A DNA stretch of 64,000 nucleotides from Deltaproteobacteria bacterium (GCA_020852955.1 JADYZW010000064.1:56295-120294), one strand, 5' to 3'. Counted from the first letter of the stretch, positions 17,365 to 26,413 are shown. The notes: generated from the letters alone by a model not told the origin. Numbers and translations are program-made.

Positions 17365-18233
17365 GCATCCTCAAGCTCGGCATCCCGAAGGGCAGCCTCG
17401 AGCAGGCGACGATCGACCTGTTCCGCAAGTCGGGGTGGCGGATCAGCGCCGGTAGCCGGAGCTATTTCCCGTCGGTCGACGATCCGGCGCTGCGTTGCAA
17501 CCTCATCCGCGCCCAGGAGATGGCGCGCTACGTCGAGGCGGGCACGCTCGACGCCGGCATCACGGGTCACGACTGGATCCTCGAGAACGACTCGCAGGTC
17601 GACGTCGTGTGCGACCTGGTGTACTCGAAGGCGACGATCCGCCCGACCCGCTGGGTGCTGGTGGTCCCCGACGCGTCGCCGGTGCAGAAGCCCGAGGACC
17701 TGCGCGGCAAGACCGTCGCGACCGAGCTCGTGCACTACACCAAGCGCTATTTCACGGAGCGCGCGATCGAGGTCGACGTCGAGTTCTCCTGGGGCGCCAC
17801 CGAGGCCAAGGCCGCCGAGGGCCTCGTCGACGCGATCGTCGAGGTCACCGAGACCGGGAGCACGCTCCGGGCAAACGGGCTCCGCATCGTCGCCGAGCTC
17901 TTCAGCTCCAACCCCCAGCTCATCGCCAATCGCGCGGCGAGGCGCGACCCCTGGAAGCGGGAGAAGATCGAGCAGATCGGCCTGCTCCTCACGGGCGCGC
18001 TCCGTGCGGAGACGCAGGTCGGGCTCAAGCTGAACGTCCCGAAGGAGCACCTCGAGACGATCGTCGGCATGCTCCCGAGCATCACCGCGCCGACCGTCTC
18101 CAACCTCTACGGCAAGGACTGGTTCTCGGTCGAGAGCGTGATCGCCGAGGACGTCGTCCGCGAGCTCATCCCGAAGCTCCTGAAAGCGGGCGCGGTCGGC
18201 ATCATCGAGTACGGGCTCAACAAGGTCATCTGA
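17361..18233 (+). CDS. hisG: ATP phosphoribosyltransferase HisG (long form)
   Basis: A 290-residue enzyme catalysing the first step of histidine synthesis. It starts LKLGIPKGSLEQATIDLF and contains DAGITGHDW. The PRPP-binding segment is EVTETGSTLRANGL. The C-terminal ~75 residues (KLNVPKEHLETIVGMLPS...) form the ACT-like histidine-feedback domain of the long form, so no separate HisZ is needed. It is coupled to hisI by GTGA. No other his genes lie in the window. Confidence 0.96.
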   Translation: MSILKLGIPKGSLEQATIDLFRKSGWRISAGSRSYFPSVDDPALRCNLIRAQEMARYVEAGTLDAGITGHDWILENDSQVDVVCDLVYSKATIRPTRWVLVVPDASPVQKPEDLRGKTVATELVHYTKRYFTERAIEVDVEFSWGATEAKAAEGLVDAIVEVTETGSTLRANGLRIVAELFSSNPQLIANRAARRDPWKREKIEQIGLLLTGALRAETQVGLKLNVPKEHLETIVGMLPSITAPTVSNLYGKDWFSVESVIAEDVVRELIPKLLKAGAVGIIEYGLNKVI

Positions 18234-18267
18234 TTCCCGGGAGTAGCCCCGCTAACGCTCTCCAAGC

Positions 18268-18296
18268 TTGCGACGGCGCACAGAGTTCGGTACACA
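18268..18296 (+). promoter_or_regulatory. Weak candidate promoter for the ctaA region
   Basis: TTGCGA (4 of 6) and TACACA (3 of 6) at 17-base spacing lie in the 137-base gap after hisG. No terminator-like hairpin with a T-run was seen in that gap, so read-through from hisG is also possible. Confidence 0.22.
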
Positions 18297-18370
18297 CCCC
18301 TGGTCGCCGATCGCCGCCGTCGTCTTCCCCGCACGGCCACGCACGCGGCGGACGACCCTGAGGCATCGCG

Positions 18371-18661
18371 ATGCTCGGATGGTGGAATCCGGAAAACGTT
18401 TCGACCGACGGCGGCCTCTTCCACCTGCTCTACTGGAGCTCGGCGGCCGGCATGCTCTTCGTGCAGGTCCTCTGCTCCCGCCTGCGTCAACCGGCGCCGG
18501 TCCGCGACGCGCGCGGGCGCGAGTTCGTGTGGGCGATCGTCCCGGCCTTGCTCCTTCTGTCCTTCGGCCTCGCAAGCCACCGCTCGACGCACGCGCCGGC
18601 GGCGGCGCGCCCGCAGCTCGCGCTCGAGGCCTCGCCCGGGCCGCATGGCGCCGCCCGGTGA
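18371..18661 (+). CDS. Mini membrane protein resembling the transmembrane anchor of cytochrome oxidase subunit II
   Basis: A 96-residue protein with two hydrophobic helices, about residues 15-36 and 51-68. The second helix reads EFVWAIVPALLLLSFGL, closely resembling the E-x-x-W-x-x-x-P motif that opens the second helix of cytochrome c oxidase subunit II. The CuA-binding domain that should follow is absent. The tail is a short Ala/Pro-rich stretch, and the next gene ctaA starts inside the last 17 bases. A GAGG lies about 8 bases before the ATG, and the gene is coupled to ctaA. It may be a decayed ctaC or a small assembly factor. The resemblance is by eye only. Confidence 0.65.
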   Translation: MLGWWNPENVSTDGGLFHLLYWSSAAGMLFVQVLCSRLRQPAPVRDARGREFVWAIVPALLLLSFGLASHRSTHAPAAARPQLALEASPGPHGAAR

Positions 18662-19643
18662 CCTCGGCGTGACGACGCGGCATCGCCACACGGCGGCGGC
18701 CTCGCGGACTCCGCACGGCCTGCACCTCTTCGCGGTCGTCCTCGCGGCCGCGACGCTCGCACTCATCTTCGTCGGCGGACTCGTCACGAGCACGGGCTCG
18801 GGCCTCGCGGTTCCCGACTGGCCGCTCTCGTTCGGGCAGTTCTTCCCGCGCATGGTCGGCGGCGTCTTCTACGAGCACGGCCATCGCATGGTCGCGGCGA
18901 CGGTCGGCGCGCTCACGGTGGCGTTCGCCGTCGCGACCTGGCTCGTCGAGTCCCCCCCGATCGTGCGCCGCCTCGCGCTCGCGGCGATCGCGACGGTCGT
19001 CGCCCAGGGGCTCCTCGGCGGCCTCACCGTCCTCTTCCTCCTGCCGCCGGCGATCTCGTCGGCCCACGCCTGCCTCGCACAGGCCTTCCTCTGCCTGACC
19101 GTGGCCCTGGCGGTGCTGACCCATCCGGACTGGACGCCGGCGCCGCCGACGCCGGCCGATCCCGGGCTCGCGCGTCTCGCGGCGGCGACCGCCGCGGTCG
19201 TCTACGGACAGCTGGTCCTCGGCGCAGTCATGCGGCACACGGGCGCCGGCCTCGCCATCCCCGATTTCCCGCTGGCCTTCGGACGCGTCGTGCCGCCCTT
19301 CGAGTCGGCGGCGGTCGTGGTTCACTTCCTGCACCGCCTGGGAGCGCTCGCCGTCGCGACGTTGGTGCTCTGGACGGCCGCACGCACGGTCAGGACGCAT
19401 CCGGCCGAGCGCGCCGTCGTCCGTCCCGCGCTCCTGGCGGTGGCCCTCGTGGCGGCCCAGATCACGCTCGGCGCCCTCACCATCTGGACACGGAAGGCCG
19501 TCCTCCCGACCACGGCGCACGTCGCGATCGGCGCCGCGATCCTCGGAACCACGGTCGTATGGGCGCTCCGCGCTCGCCGCACGGCCGGGGCGACGTCCGG
19601 ACCAACCCGCGCCCTCCTCGCCACCGAACGGGCGCCCGCATGA
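18645..19643 (+). CDS. ctaA: Heme A synthase (CtaA/Cox15)
   Basis: A 332-residue, eight-helix membrane enzyme oxidising the C8 methyl of heme O to give heme A for aa3-type oxidases. The two pseudo-symmetric halves each show the family motif: GGLVTSTGSGLAVPDWPLSFG near residue 45, and AVMRHTGAGLAIPDFPLAFG near residue 200. Conserved heme-ligand histidines lie in YEHGHRMVA, SSAHACLAQ, HFLHRLGAL and TTAHVAIG. It overlaps ctaB (ATGA) and the mini-COX2 gene. Confidence 0.94.
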   Translation: MAPPGDLGVTTRHRHTAAASRTPHGLHLFAVVLAAATLALIFVGGLVTSTGSGLAVPDWPLSFGQFFPRMVGGVFYEHGHRMVAATVGALTVAFAVATWLVESPPIVRRLALAAIATVVAQGLLGGLTVLFLLPPAISSAHACLAQAFLCLTVALAVLTHPDWTPAPPTPADPGLARLAAATAAVVYGQLVLGAVMRHTGAGLAIPDFPLAFGRVVPPFESAAVVVHFLHRLGALAVATLVLWTAARTVRTHPAERAVVRPALLAVALVAAQITLGALTIWTRKAVLPTTAHVAIGAAILGTTVVWALRARRTAGATSGPTRALLATERAPA

Positions 19644-20575
19644 TGCCGGCGCTCGAACCGGCCGAGAATCTGGATCTCGCTCCCGAAGCCCTGCCCATGG
19701 CTCGGCGCCGCCTCGTCGACTTCCTCGAGCTGACCAAGCCGCGCGTCGTGGCAATGGTCATCCTGACCACGCTCTTCGGCTACTACCTCGGCGCCGCGCA
19801 CGAGCGGTTCGACTGGCTGCGCCTCGTCTGGACGCTCGTCGGCACCACCCTCGCCGCCGGCGGCACCCTGGCGTTGAACCAGTACCTCGAGCGCGACCTC
19901 GACGCGCAGATGCACCGGACCCGCCGCCGCCCGCTCCCCGAAGGCCGCCTGGCGCCGACCGACGCGCTCCTGTTCGGCGCGGTCCTCACGATCGCCGGCA
20001 TCCTGGTGCTGGTCGCCGGCAGCAACTTGCTCGCGGCGGCCGTCACCGCCGCGACCAGCGTGAGCTACCTCTTCGCCTACACGCCCGCCAAGGCGCGCAC
20101 GCCGCTCTGTACGCTCATCGGCGCGGTCCCGGGCGCCTTGCCCCCGCTCACGGGGTGGTCGGCGGCGAGCGGCGACCTCGACGCGGCGGCGTGGGCGATC
20201 TTCGCGATCATGTTCGTCTGGCAGATTCCGCACTCGCTCGCGATCGCCCAGGTGTACCGCGACGACTACGCGCGCGCGGGCTTCCGCCTGCTGCCGGTCG
20301 TCGATCCCGACGGCTCCAGTACGGCGCGCCACATCCTGACCTACTCGCTCGCGCTGCTGAGCCTCGGCATGTTGCCCGCCATGCTCGGACTCGCCGGGCC
20401 GATCTACTTCGCGGCTTCGATCCTCCTCGGGTGCAGCATGCTCGCGCCTTCGGTGCGGCTCGCCCGCTCGACGAAGCCAGCCGACGCGCGTCGCGTGATG
20501 TTCGCGAGCCTCGTCTACCTGCCCTGCCTCTTCGCGGTCATGGCGGCTGACAAGCTCGGCGCCGCGCCCTGGTAG
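19640..20575 (+). CDS. ctaB: Protoheme IX farnesyltransferase (heme O synthase)
   Basis: A 311-residue UbiA-superfamily prenyltransferase converting heme B to heme O. The Asp-rich motifs are NQYLERDLDAQMHRT (first) and YRDDYARAG (second); the TKPRV segment near the start and the PHSLAIA motif are typical of CtaB. Double Met at 19640/19643 overlaps the ctaA stop. The structural oxidase genes are not adjacent. The gene converges with the ABC permease 7 bases on. Confidence 0.95.
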   Translation: MMPALEPAENLDLAPEALPMARRRLVDFLELTKPRVVAMVILTTLFGYYLGAAHERFDWLRLVWTLVGTTLAAGGTLALNQYLERDLDAQMHRTRRRPLPEGRLAPTDALLFGAVLTIAGILVLVAGSNLLAAAVTAATSVSYLFAYTPAKARTPLCTLIGAVPGALPPLTGWSAASGDLDAAAWAIFAIMFVWQIPHSLAIAQVYRDDYARAGFRLLPVVDPDGSSTARHILTYSLALLSLGMLPAMLGLAGPIYFAASILLGCSMLAPSVRLARSTKPADARRVMFASLVYLPCLFAVMAADKLGAAPW

Positions 20576-20582
20576 CGCGGCC

Positions 20583-21350
20583 TCAGCGACTCCGCCGCGC
20601 CGTGGCGGTCGCCGCGCAGAAGGCGACCGCGCAGAAGGCGAGCGTCACGAGCACCGACGGCACGAGCGCGGGTACGCGCCCCACGGCCTCGGGCGCGCCG
20701 AGATAGAGGCAGCGGCGAAGCGCCGCCATGCCGTAGGTCAGCGGATTCAGCTGCATCAGCCACCCGAGCCAGCCCGCCGCGCCGGACGCCGGAAAGAAAG
20801 CGCCCGAAAGGATCCAGATCGGCATCAGGATCAGGTTCATGATGGCGTGGAATCCCTGGGTGGACTCCATGCGCCAGGCGATCACGAGCCCGAGGGAGGT
20901 CAGCGCGAAGGCGACGGCGGCGATCACGCCCACGACGGCGAGGATCGCGCCGGGCGAGAGCGAGATGCCGACGAGCGGCGCCAGCAGGAGGAACAGCGCG
21001 CCCTGCAGCACCGCGAGCGTCGTGCCGCCGAGCGCCTGCCCGAGGACGATGCCGCCGCGCGAGATCGGGGACACCAGCACGCCCTGGAGGAAGCCGCTCT
21101 TGCGGTCCTCGACGACCGCGATGGTCGAGAAGATGGCGGTGAACAGCAGGACGAGCCCGATGATCCCCGGGTAGAAGTAGGCCATCGTGCCGAGATCCGC
21201 CGGCGCACCGGGCGGACGGAGCGACGCGCTGAAGCCTCCGCCGAGCAGCAGCCAGAAGAGCAACGGTTGCGCGAACGCCCCGACGAGACGGCTCCGCTGC
21301 CGGACGAACCGGACGATCTCGCGCCACCAGAGGGCCCGCACGCCGCGCAC
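20583..21350 (-). CDS. ABC-2 type transporter permease
   Basis: A 255-residue membrane protein of the ABC-2 (DrrB/NodJ-like) family with six predicted helices. The amphipathic N-terminus reads WWREIVRFVRQRSRL. EDRKSGFLQGVLVSPISRGGIVLGQALGG is split around the classical coupling loop, and NPLTYGMAALRR marks the last periplasmic segment. The chosen GTG lies 2 bases after the stop of the ATPase gene. It should form an exporter with that ATPase; the substrate is not evident. Confidence 0.85.
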   Translation of the reverse strand: MRGVRALWWREIVRFVRQRSRLVGAFAQPLLFWLLLGGGFSASLRPPGAPADLGTMAYFYPGIIGLVLLFTAIFSTIAVVEDRKSGFLQGVLVSPISRGGIVLGQALGGTTLAVLQGALFLLLAPLVGISLSPGAILAVVGVIAAVAFALTSLGLVIAWRMESTQGFHAIMNLILMPIWILSGAFFPASGAAGWLGWLMQLNPLTYGMAALRRCLYLGAPEAVGRVPALVPSVLVTLAFCAVAFCAATATARRSR

Positions 21351-21352
21351 GG

Positions 21353-22351
21353 CTATGCCCCTCCCGGCGCGCCGACGTCGTCGAAGAAGCGCTCGCCCGT
21401 GAGATGGACGAACACGTCCTCGAGCGTCGGCTTCCCGTAGGTGACCGAGCGAATGTCGCCGGGGAACGCCTCGACGACGTCGCGCACGAACTCGTGCCCG
21501 CGCGGCATCTCGATCCGCAGCGCGCCGGCGACGACCTGGGGCACGCACCCGAAGCGCTCCTCGATCCGCCGCCGCATTGCCTCCGGGTCGACGGCGTCGA
21601 CGACGACCACGTCCCCGCCGATCTCGGCCTTGAGGTGCGCGGGCGCGTCGACCGCGACGAGCCTCCCCTGGTGCATGAAGCCGATGCGGTCGCAGCGTTC
21701 GGCCTCTTCCATGTAGTGCGTGGTGAGCACGACGGTCAGCCCCTCCCGGTCCCGCAGGTGGACGAGGTACGAGAAGAAGTCGCGCCGGGCGCCGGGATCG
21801 AGTCCGGTCGACGGCTCGTCGAGCAGCACGAGATCCGGGCCGTGCAGCAAGCCTTTCGCGAGCTCGACGCGCCGGGCAAGGCCGCCCGAGAGCGCCTCCA
21901 CGCGGTCGTCGGCGCGCTCGGCGAGCCCGAGGCGCTCCAGCAACGTCGCAGCCCGCGCGCGGCTCTCGACGCCGTCGAGGCCGTAGAGCGCCGCGTGACA
22001 GGCAAGGTTCTCGCGCACGGTGAGCTTGCCGTCGACGGCAGGATGCTGGAACACCACGCCGAGCCGCCGCCGCACCCGCTCGGGATGCCGCGCGGTATCC
22101 TCGTCGAACACGGTGACCGCCCCCCCCTGGGGCGCGACGAGCGTCGCCAGCACCTTGAAGAGCGTCGTCTTGCCGCCGCCGTTCGGGCCGAGCACGCCGA
22201 AGATCTCGCCGCGGCGGACGTCGAGATCGATGCCGCGAAGCGCCGGACGCTCGCCGTAGCGGTGCGTGAGCCCGGCGATCGCGATCGCGGCCGTGGTCGT
22301 CGGCGACGATCCCTCGCCTCCGGCGAGAGGACTACATGGCGGCTGCGTCAT
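21353..22351 (-). CDS. ABC transporter ATP-binding protein (DrrA-like)
   Basis: A 332-residue ATPase. It has Walker A GPNGGGKTT, signature LSGGLARRVELAKGL, Walker B LVLLDEPSTGLDPGARR and the H-loop TTHYMEEAERCD. A C-terminal extension of about 80 residues (VVVVDAVDPEAMRRRIEERF...) is typical of the CcmA/DrrA/NatA exporters. Unusually, Gly replaces the more common Ala/Cys within the P-loop (NGGGK), which still fits GxxGxGK. The ATG at 22351 is preferred to upstream in-frame starts. It diverges from the histidine kinase. Confidence 0.87.
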   Translation of the reverse strand: MTQPPCSPLAGGEGSSPTTTAAIAIAGLTHRYGERPALRGIDLDVRRGEIFGVLGPNGGGKTTLFKVLATLVAPQGGAVTVFDEDTARHPERVRRRLGVVFQHPAVDGKLTVRENLACHAALYGLDGVESRARAATLLERLGLAERADDRVEALSGGLARRVELAKGLLHGPDLVLLDEPSTGLDPGARRDFFSYLVHLRDREGLTVVLTTHYMEEAERCDRIGFMHQGRLVAVDAPAHLKAEIGGDVVVVDAVDPEAMRRRIEERFGCVPQVVAGALRIEMPRGHEFVRDVVEAFPGDIRSVTYGKPTLEDVFVHLTGERFFDDVGAPGGA

Positions 22352-22413
22352 CGGAGCGCGGGGGATCCTGCCACAGCCGCCGCCCACCGACCAGTCACGC
22401 TCGCGTTCGTCTC

Positions 22414-22443
22414 TTGACCCTCCGAGACGCGCGACGTTAGATT
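22414..22443 (+). promoter_or_regulatory. Promoter for the histidine kinase gene
   Basis: TTGACC (5 of 6) and TAGATT (4 of 6) are separated by 18 bases. Transcription would start near 22450, about 35 bases before the GTG at 22485. Confidence 0.5.
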
Positions 22444-22484
22444 GCCGCACGTCCGCGACGCGCCCCGTGCGTCGCCCGCGCGCC

Positions 22485-23630
22485 GTGAGCACTGAAGCGA
22501 TCCTTCCCGTCGACCCGACCCGGCTGGAGCAGCTGCTGCACGTCCAGGAGCGGCTCCTGCTCGGCGCGTACGACGAGGCGACGCTCGCCGACCGGCTCTG
22601 TCAGAGCACGGCCCTCGTGCTCGGCGCGTCCGGAGCCCGCCTCGCGGCGGTGGCGCACGACGCCGTCGAGACGCGCGGAGCGTACGGCGTGCCCTTCACG
22701 GCGGCGGACGACGCCATCGTGCGGCGCGCGACGGCCGAGCGCCGTCCCGTGCTCGGCGACGCCGCCCACGAAACCGGCATGCTCACGCTGCCGATCGAGC
22801 ACGAGCCCGCCGGGCTCGCGATGCAGCTCCGCCCATGGATCGGCAGCGCGTTCGGACCCGAGCACGTCGGGCTCGCCCGGTACGCCGCCTCGCTGGCGTC
22901 GGTCGCCCTGAAGCACGCCCGCACCCGGCAGGGATCCGCGACAGCCGACGGGGGGCCAGCGGAGATCCTGGCCTCGCTCTCCCACGACCTGCGCCAGCCG
23001 CTCAACGTGATGCTCGGCTACACCCAGCTCTTGATCGACGACACCTATGGCGCCTGCACCGCCGAGCAGCGCGAGGTCCTCTCCACCATCGAACGGCACG
23101 CCCGGGAGCTCTTCACCGTCCTCACCGGCGCCCTCGACCTCGTCCGGCTCGAGCGCCAGGCCGACCGGGCCGTCGCCGAGCCCTTCACCGCTCGCGAGAT
23201 CATCGAGGAGCTCTGCACGGGATCCCTCGCGCACCGCGCCAGCCGCGACGTCGCCCTCACCTGGCACGCGGACCCCGCCACCCCGGTCTTCCGGAGCGAC
23301 CGCTTCCGCGTCCGCCAGGTCCTGCAGAACCTGGTCGACAACGCGCTCCGTCATACCGAACGGGGCGCCGTGTCGGTCACGGCGGCGCCGCACGATCGCC
23401 GCGTCCGGCTCGAGGTGGCCGACACCGGAGGCGGCATCGCGGCCGCGGACCTGCCGCACGTCTTCGCGCCTTTCCGGACCGGCAGCCGGGGACGCACCGG
23501 ATCGGGCCTCGGCCTCTACATCGTGAAGCGCTTCTGCGAGACGCTCGGCGGCGAGGTCCATGTCGCGAGCACCGTCGGCGGCGGGACGCGCTTCACCGTC
23601 GACCTGCCGACCGAGCTTCCCGCCCGCTGA
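22485..23630 (+). CDS. Soluble sensor histidine kinase (GAF-like input)
   Basis: A 381-residue kinase without signal peptide or membrane helix, hence a cytoplasmic sensor. Residues 1-150 look like a GAF-type input domain. The dimerisation/phosphoacceptor box is SHDLRQPLNVMLGY (His near residue 169). N-box QVLQNLVDNALRHTERG, G1 DTGGGIAA, F-box FAPFRTGS and G2 GSGLGLYIVKRF are all intact. No response regulator is adjacent, so it is an orphan. It lies divergent from the ABC exporter, which is a conceivable target, and converges with the Ig-repeat protein gene. Confidence 0.85.
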   Translation: MSTEAILPVDPTRLEQLLHVQERLLLGAYDEATLADRLCQSTALVLGASGARLAAVAHDAVETRGAYGVPFTAADDAIVRRATAERRPVLGDAAHETGMLTLPIEHEPAGLAMQLRPWIGSAFGPEHVGLARYAASLASVALKHARTRQGSATADGGPAEILASLSHDLRQPLNVMLGYTQLLIDDTYGACTAEQREVLSTIERHARELFTVLTGALDLVRLERQADRAVAEPFTAREIIEELCTGSLAHRASRDVALTWHADPATPVFRSDRFRVRQVLQNLVDNALRHTERGAVSVTAAPHDRRVRLEVADTGGGIAAADLPHVFAPFRTGSRGRTGSGLGLYIVKRFCETLGGEVHVASTVGGGTRFTVDLPTELPAR

Positions 23631-23642
23631 CGAGGCCGGCGC

Positions 23643-26264
23643 TCACTCGACCGTGAGCGTCGCATCGTCTCCGGTGTCCGCGGAGCCGAGACCCGTGGTC
23701 GGATGGGTCGCGGAGATCGTCGTCGCACCGGGCGCCAGCGTATCGACGCGGCTCCGGTCGCCCGGGTCGTTCGGCGCGCGCGCCACGTCCGGGTCGCTCG
23801 ACGAGTAGACGAGCTCCTGCGTCAGGTTCTGCGTCGCCCCGCCTCCGAAGTGCCCCGTCGCGGTGTAGCGCTGGACGTCGCCAGGCGCGCGCGTCGCGAC
23901 GACCGGACTCAGCGTGATGCGCTCGAGCGCTCCGATCACCGTGAGCGTCACGTCGTCCCCGCTGCCGGTCGTGCCGACGCCGGTCACGGGGTCGGTCGCC
24001 GAGATCACGACCTGTCCGGGGGCGAGCGCGTCCACGCGGCTCTTGTTGCCGGCGGCGTTCGGCGCGGCGGCGATGGCCGCGTCGCTCGTATGGTAGTCGA
24101 CCCGCTGGGTGAGGTTCTTCGTCGCGCCGCCGCCGAAGTGCCCGATCGCGGTGTACGTCAACGACTGGCTGACCGCGCGCGTCGCCTGCGTCGGCGAGAG
24201 CGTGATCCGTTCGAGCGCCCCGAGCACGGTGACCGTGGCGTCGCCGCCCACCTCGGCCGTGCTCACCTCCAGCCCCGACTGCGGGTCCGTATACGTGGCG
24301 GAGATCGTCGCCGTTCCGGGCGCGAGCATCTCGACGCGGCTCTTGTTGCCGAGTGCGTTCGGCGCCGCCACCACGCTCGGGTCGGAGGAGACGTACGTCA
24401 CCTGCTGCGTGAGGTTCGCCACGCCGCCGCCCTCGTAGTGCCCCGTCGCCGTGAAGTTCTGCGCCTCTCCGACGGCACGCGTCGCGCTCGTGGGCGCGAG
24501 CGTGATGCCGATCAACGTCGACACGGCCGCCGACACCGTGAGGGTCGCGTCGTTGCCGCCCAGGGTCGTGGTGATGCCGCTCGGATGCGAAGCGGAGATC
24601 GTCGCCGTCCCCGGCGCGACGGTGTCGATCCGGCCCTTGTTACCGGGGGTATTGGGCGCCACGGCGACGCCGGGGTCGCTCGAGGCGTAGTCGACCTCCT
24701 GGGTGAGGTTCAGGGTCGCACCGCCGGCGTAGTGGCCCGTCGCGACGTAGCTCTGGAACTGTCCGGCGGGTCGCGTCTTGGTGAGCGGGCTCAGCGTGAG
24801 GCTCTCGAGCGCCCCCAGCACCGTGACCGTCGCGTCGCCGCTCCCGTCGGCGCTGCTGACGCCGGTCACGGGATCGACCGCGGTGACCGTGGCGGACCCC
24901 TGGGCGACCGCCTCGATCCGGCTCTTGTTGCCGTCGAGATTCGTCGCGACCACGACGGTCGGATCGCTCGAGCCGTAGGTGACCTGCTGCGTGATGTTGC
25001 GCGTGACGCCGCCCTCGAACGTGCCGATCGCGACCAGGCTCCTCGCCTCGCCGACGTCGAGGGCCACCGCCGCCGGGGTGACCGCGATGCCGAGGAGCGC
25101 GCCGGGCACGTTGAACGCCGCGTCGTCGCCGGACGTCGTGGAGGACACGCCGCTCACCGGATCGGTCGCGGAGATCGTCGCGACACCCGGACTCACGGCG
25201 GCGATCCGGCTGCGGTCCCCGGTCGCGTTCGCCGCGAGCGCCACGCCCGGATTGCTCGACGTCCAGACGACCTTCTGCGTGTAGTTCTCGGTACCGCCAC
25301 CGACGAGCTCGGCGGTGGCCGTATAGGTCGCGGTGCCCCCCGGGCTCACGTAACGCGCCTCCGGCGCGATGCGGATCGCGACGACGTTTCCCGACGGCGC
25401 GGGGGTCGCGGTCGCCGTCGGCACCGGCGTCGCGGCCGACGGGTCCTTGAGGGACGGCACGCAGAGCTCGTCGGGCTTCGTGACCGCGAGCGCCTCGGGG
25501 CCGAACACGGGATGCGTGGACACCGTCGTCGCGCCGGACTTCGGCTGCTTGGGTTTCGTGTTCGCGAGCCGCACCTGATAGCAGACCAGGTAGGTCGCGT
25601 GGGTCGGGGCCGCCGGGTCGTTGCCGGCGACGCTCGCCGGCGCGCAGAAACGGCGCGGTTTCTTGACCGCCAAGACGCGCGGACCGAACTGGTCCTCCAC
25701 GGAGACGTCGAACGGCGCGAACGTCGGATAGACGGGCGCCCCCTTCGGCGCGCGCGCGACCTTCGCGTCGTAGCACTTGAAATGATCGACGCCACCGGAC
25801 GCGAGCGCCTCCACCCCTGCCGTGCCGAGCGCCTTCGCCGTCGGCGCGAGCAGGCGATCCTCGCTCTCGACCAGCAGCTTCAGCGCGCCGAAGCGGTTCA
25901 CGATCTCGTGGACGCTGTCCGCGTGGCGCGGCTGGCGCGGCGACGTCTTGGTCACACGGATGCCGTACGCCTCGAGGTGCGTAGCCTCGTCGGCCACGAG
26001 CTCTCCCTCGACGCTCGCCGGAGCGCAGAGGCCGATCGCCTTCTGCACGTCGATCTCGTGGCGGTCCTCCGGCCGCGCGGTACTGAAGACGTCGATCACG
26101 ACGTCGCCCCCGCGCGCCGCGAAGCTCGGCAATCCGCCGCGCGCACCGAGCGCGCGCGTCTTGTGGCAGAGGAACGGATCGCCGCTCGGCTGCGCCCGCG
26201 CGGCCCCGACGACGACGAGCGCGACCGTCCAGGTCGCGAGCAACCCGATGCACGTTTTCTTCAT
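23643..26264 (-). CDS. Secreted protein with two Cys-containing repeats and six Ig-like (Big_2-type) domains
   Basis: An 873-residue product from the ATG at 26264. It has a clear signal peptide (MKKTCIGLLATW..., AxA cleavage after residue 24). Residues 25-290 contain two related modules with a FxC(H/Y) start and an LCAPAS/FCAPAS end (for example DHFKCYDAK ... RRFCAPAS, then YLVCYQVR ... LCVPS). After a Pro/Thr linker, six ~97-residue units follow, each with LxxIxLxP, SSDPxV, NKSRV and PGTATISA-type motifs, as in bacterial Ig-like group 2. No membrane anchor, LPXTG or PEP-CTERM tail is present; it ends right after the last unit. An upstream in-frame ATG at 26387 has a better ribosome binding site (AAGGAA, 6 bases away) and would add 41 residues before the signal. 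Confidence 0.82.
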   Translation of the reverse strand: MKKTCIGLLATWTVALVVVGAARAQPSGDPFLCHKTRALGARGGLPSFAARGGDVVIDVFSTARPEDRHEIDVQKAIGLCAPASVEGELVADEATHLEAYGIRVTKTSPRQPRHADSVHEIVNRFGALKLLVESEDRLLAPTAKALGTAGVEALASGGVDHFKCYDAKVARAPKGAPVYPTFAPFDVSVEDQFGPRVLAVKKPRRFCAPASVAGNDPAAPTHATYLVCYQVRLANTKPKQPKSGATTVSTHPVFGPEALAVTKPDELCVPSLKDPSAATPVPTATATPAPSGNVVAIRIAPEARYVSPGGTATYTATAELVGGGTENYTQKVVWTSSNPGVALAANATGDRSRIAAVSPGVATISATDPVSGVSSTTSGDDAAFNVPGALLGIAVTPAAVALDVGEARSLVAIGTFEGGVTRNITQQVTYGSSDPTVVVATNLDGNKSRIEAVAQGSATVTAVDPVTGVSSADGSGDATVTVLGALESLTLSPLTKTRPAGQFQSYVATGHYAGGATLNLTQEVDYASSDPGVAVAPNTPGNKGRIDTVAPGTATISASHPSGITTTLGGNDATLTVSAAVSTLIGITLAPTSATRAVGEAQNFTATGHYEGGGVANLTQQVTYVSSDPSVVAAPNALGNKSRVEMLAPGTATISATYTDPQSGLEVSTAEVGGDATVTVLGALERITLSPTQATRAVSQSLTYTAIGHFGGGATKNLTQRVDYHTSDAAIAAAPNAAGNKSRVDALAPGQVVISATDPVTGVGTTGSGDDVTLTVIGALERITLSPVVATRAPGDVQRYTATGHFGGGATQNLTQELVYSSSDPDVARAPNDPGDRSRVDTLAPGATTISATHPTTGLGSADTGDDATLTVE
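23646..25385 (-). repeat. Six tandem Ig-like domain repeats (~97 codons each)
   Basis: Within the secreted protein, six successive units share a frame and motif order: L(E/I)xIxL(A/S)P, ATGHxxGG, NLTQxVxYxSSDPxV, N(K/R)SR(V/I), APGxATISA, G(D/N)DAT(L/V)TV. Units 5 and 6 are the most alike. Divergence is enough that they are protein-level rather than exact DNA repeats. Confidence 0.85.
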
Positions 26265-26413
26265 GGTCTCGTGGATCTCCCGAGCGCCCCGGCGCGCGCG
26301 CACCCCGGCGAACGCGCGTTCCCGCTCGATCGGATCGAGAGCGGGTGCGCGACGCTTCTCGGGCGTCGATGTCTCGTGGTTCCTCATGCGGCGTTCCTTC
26401 GGAAAGGAGGACG

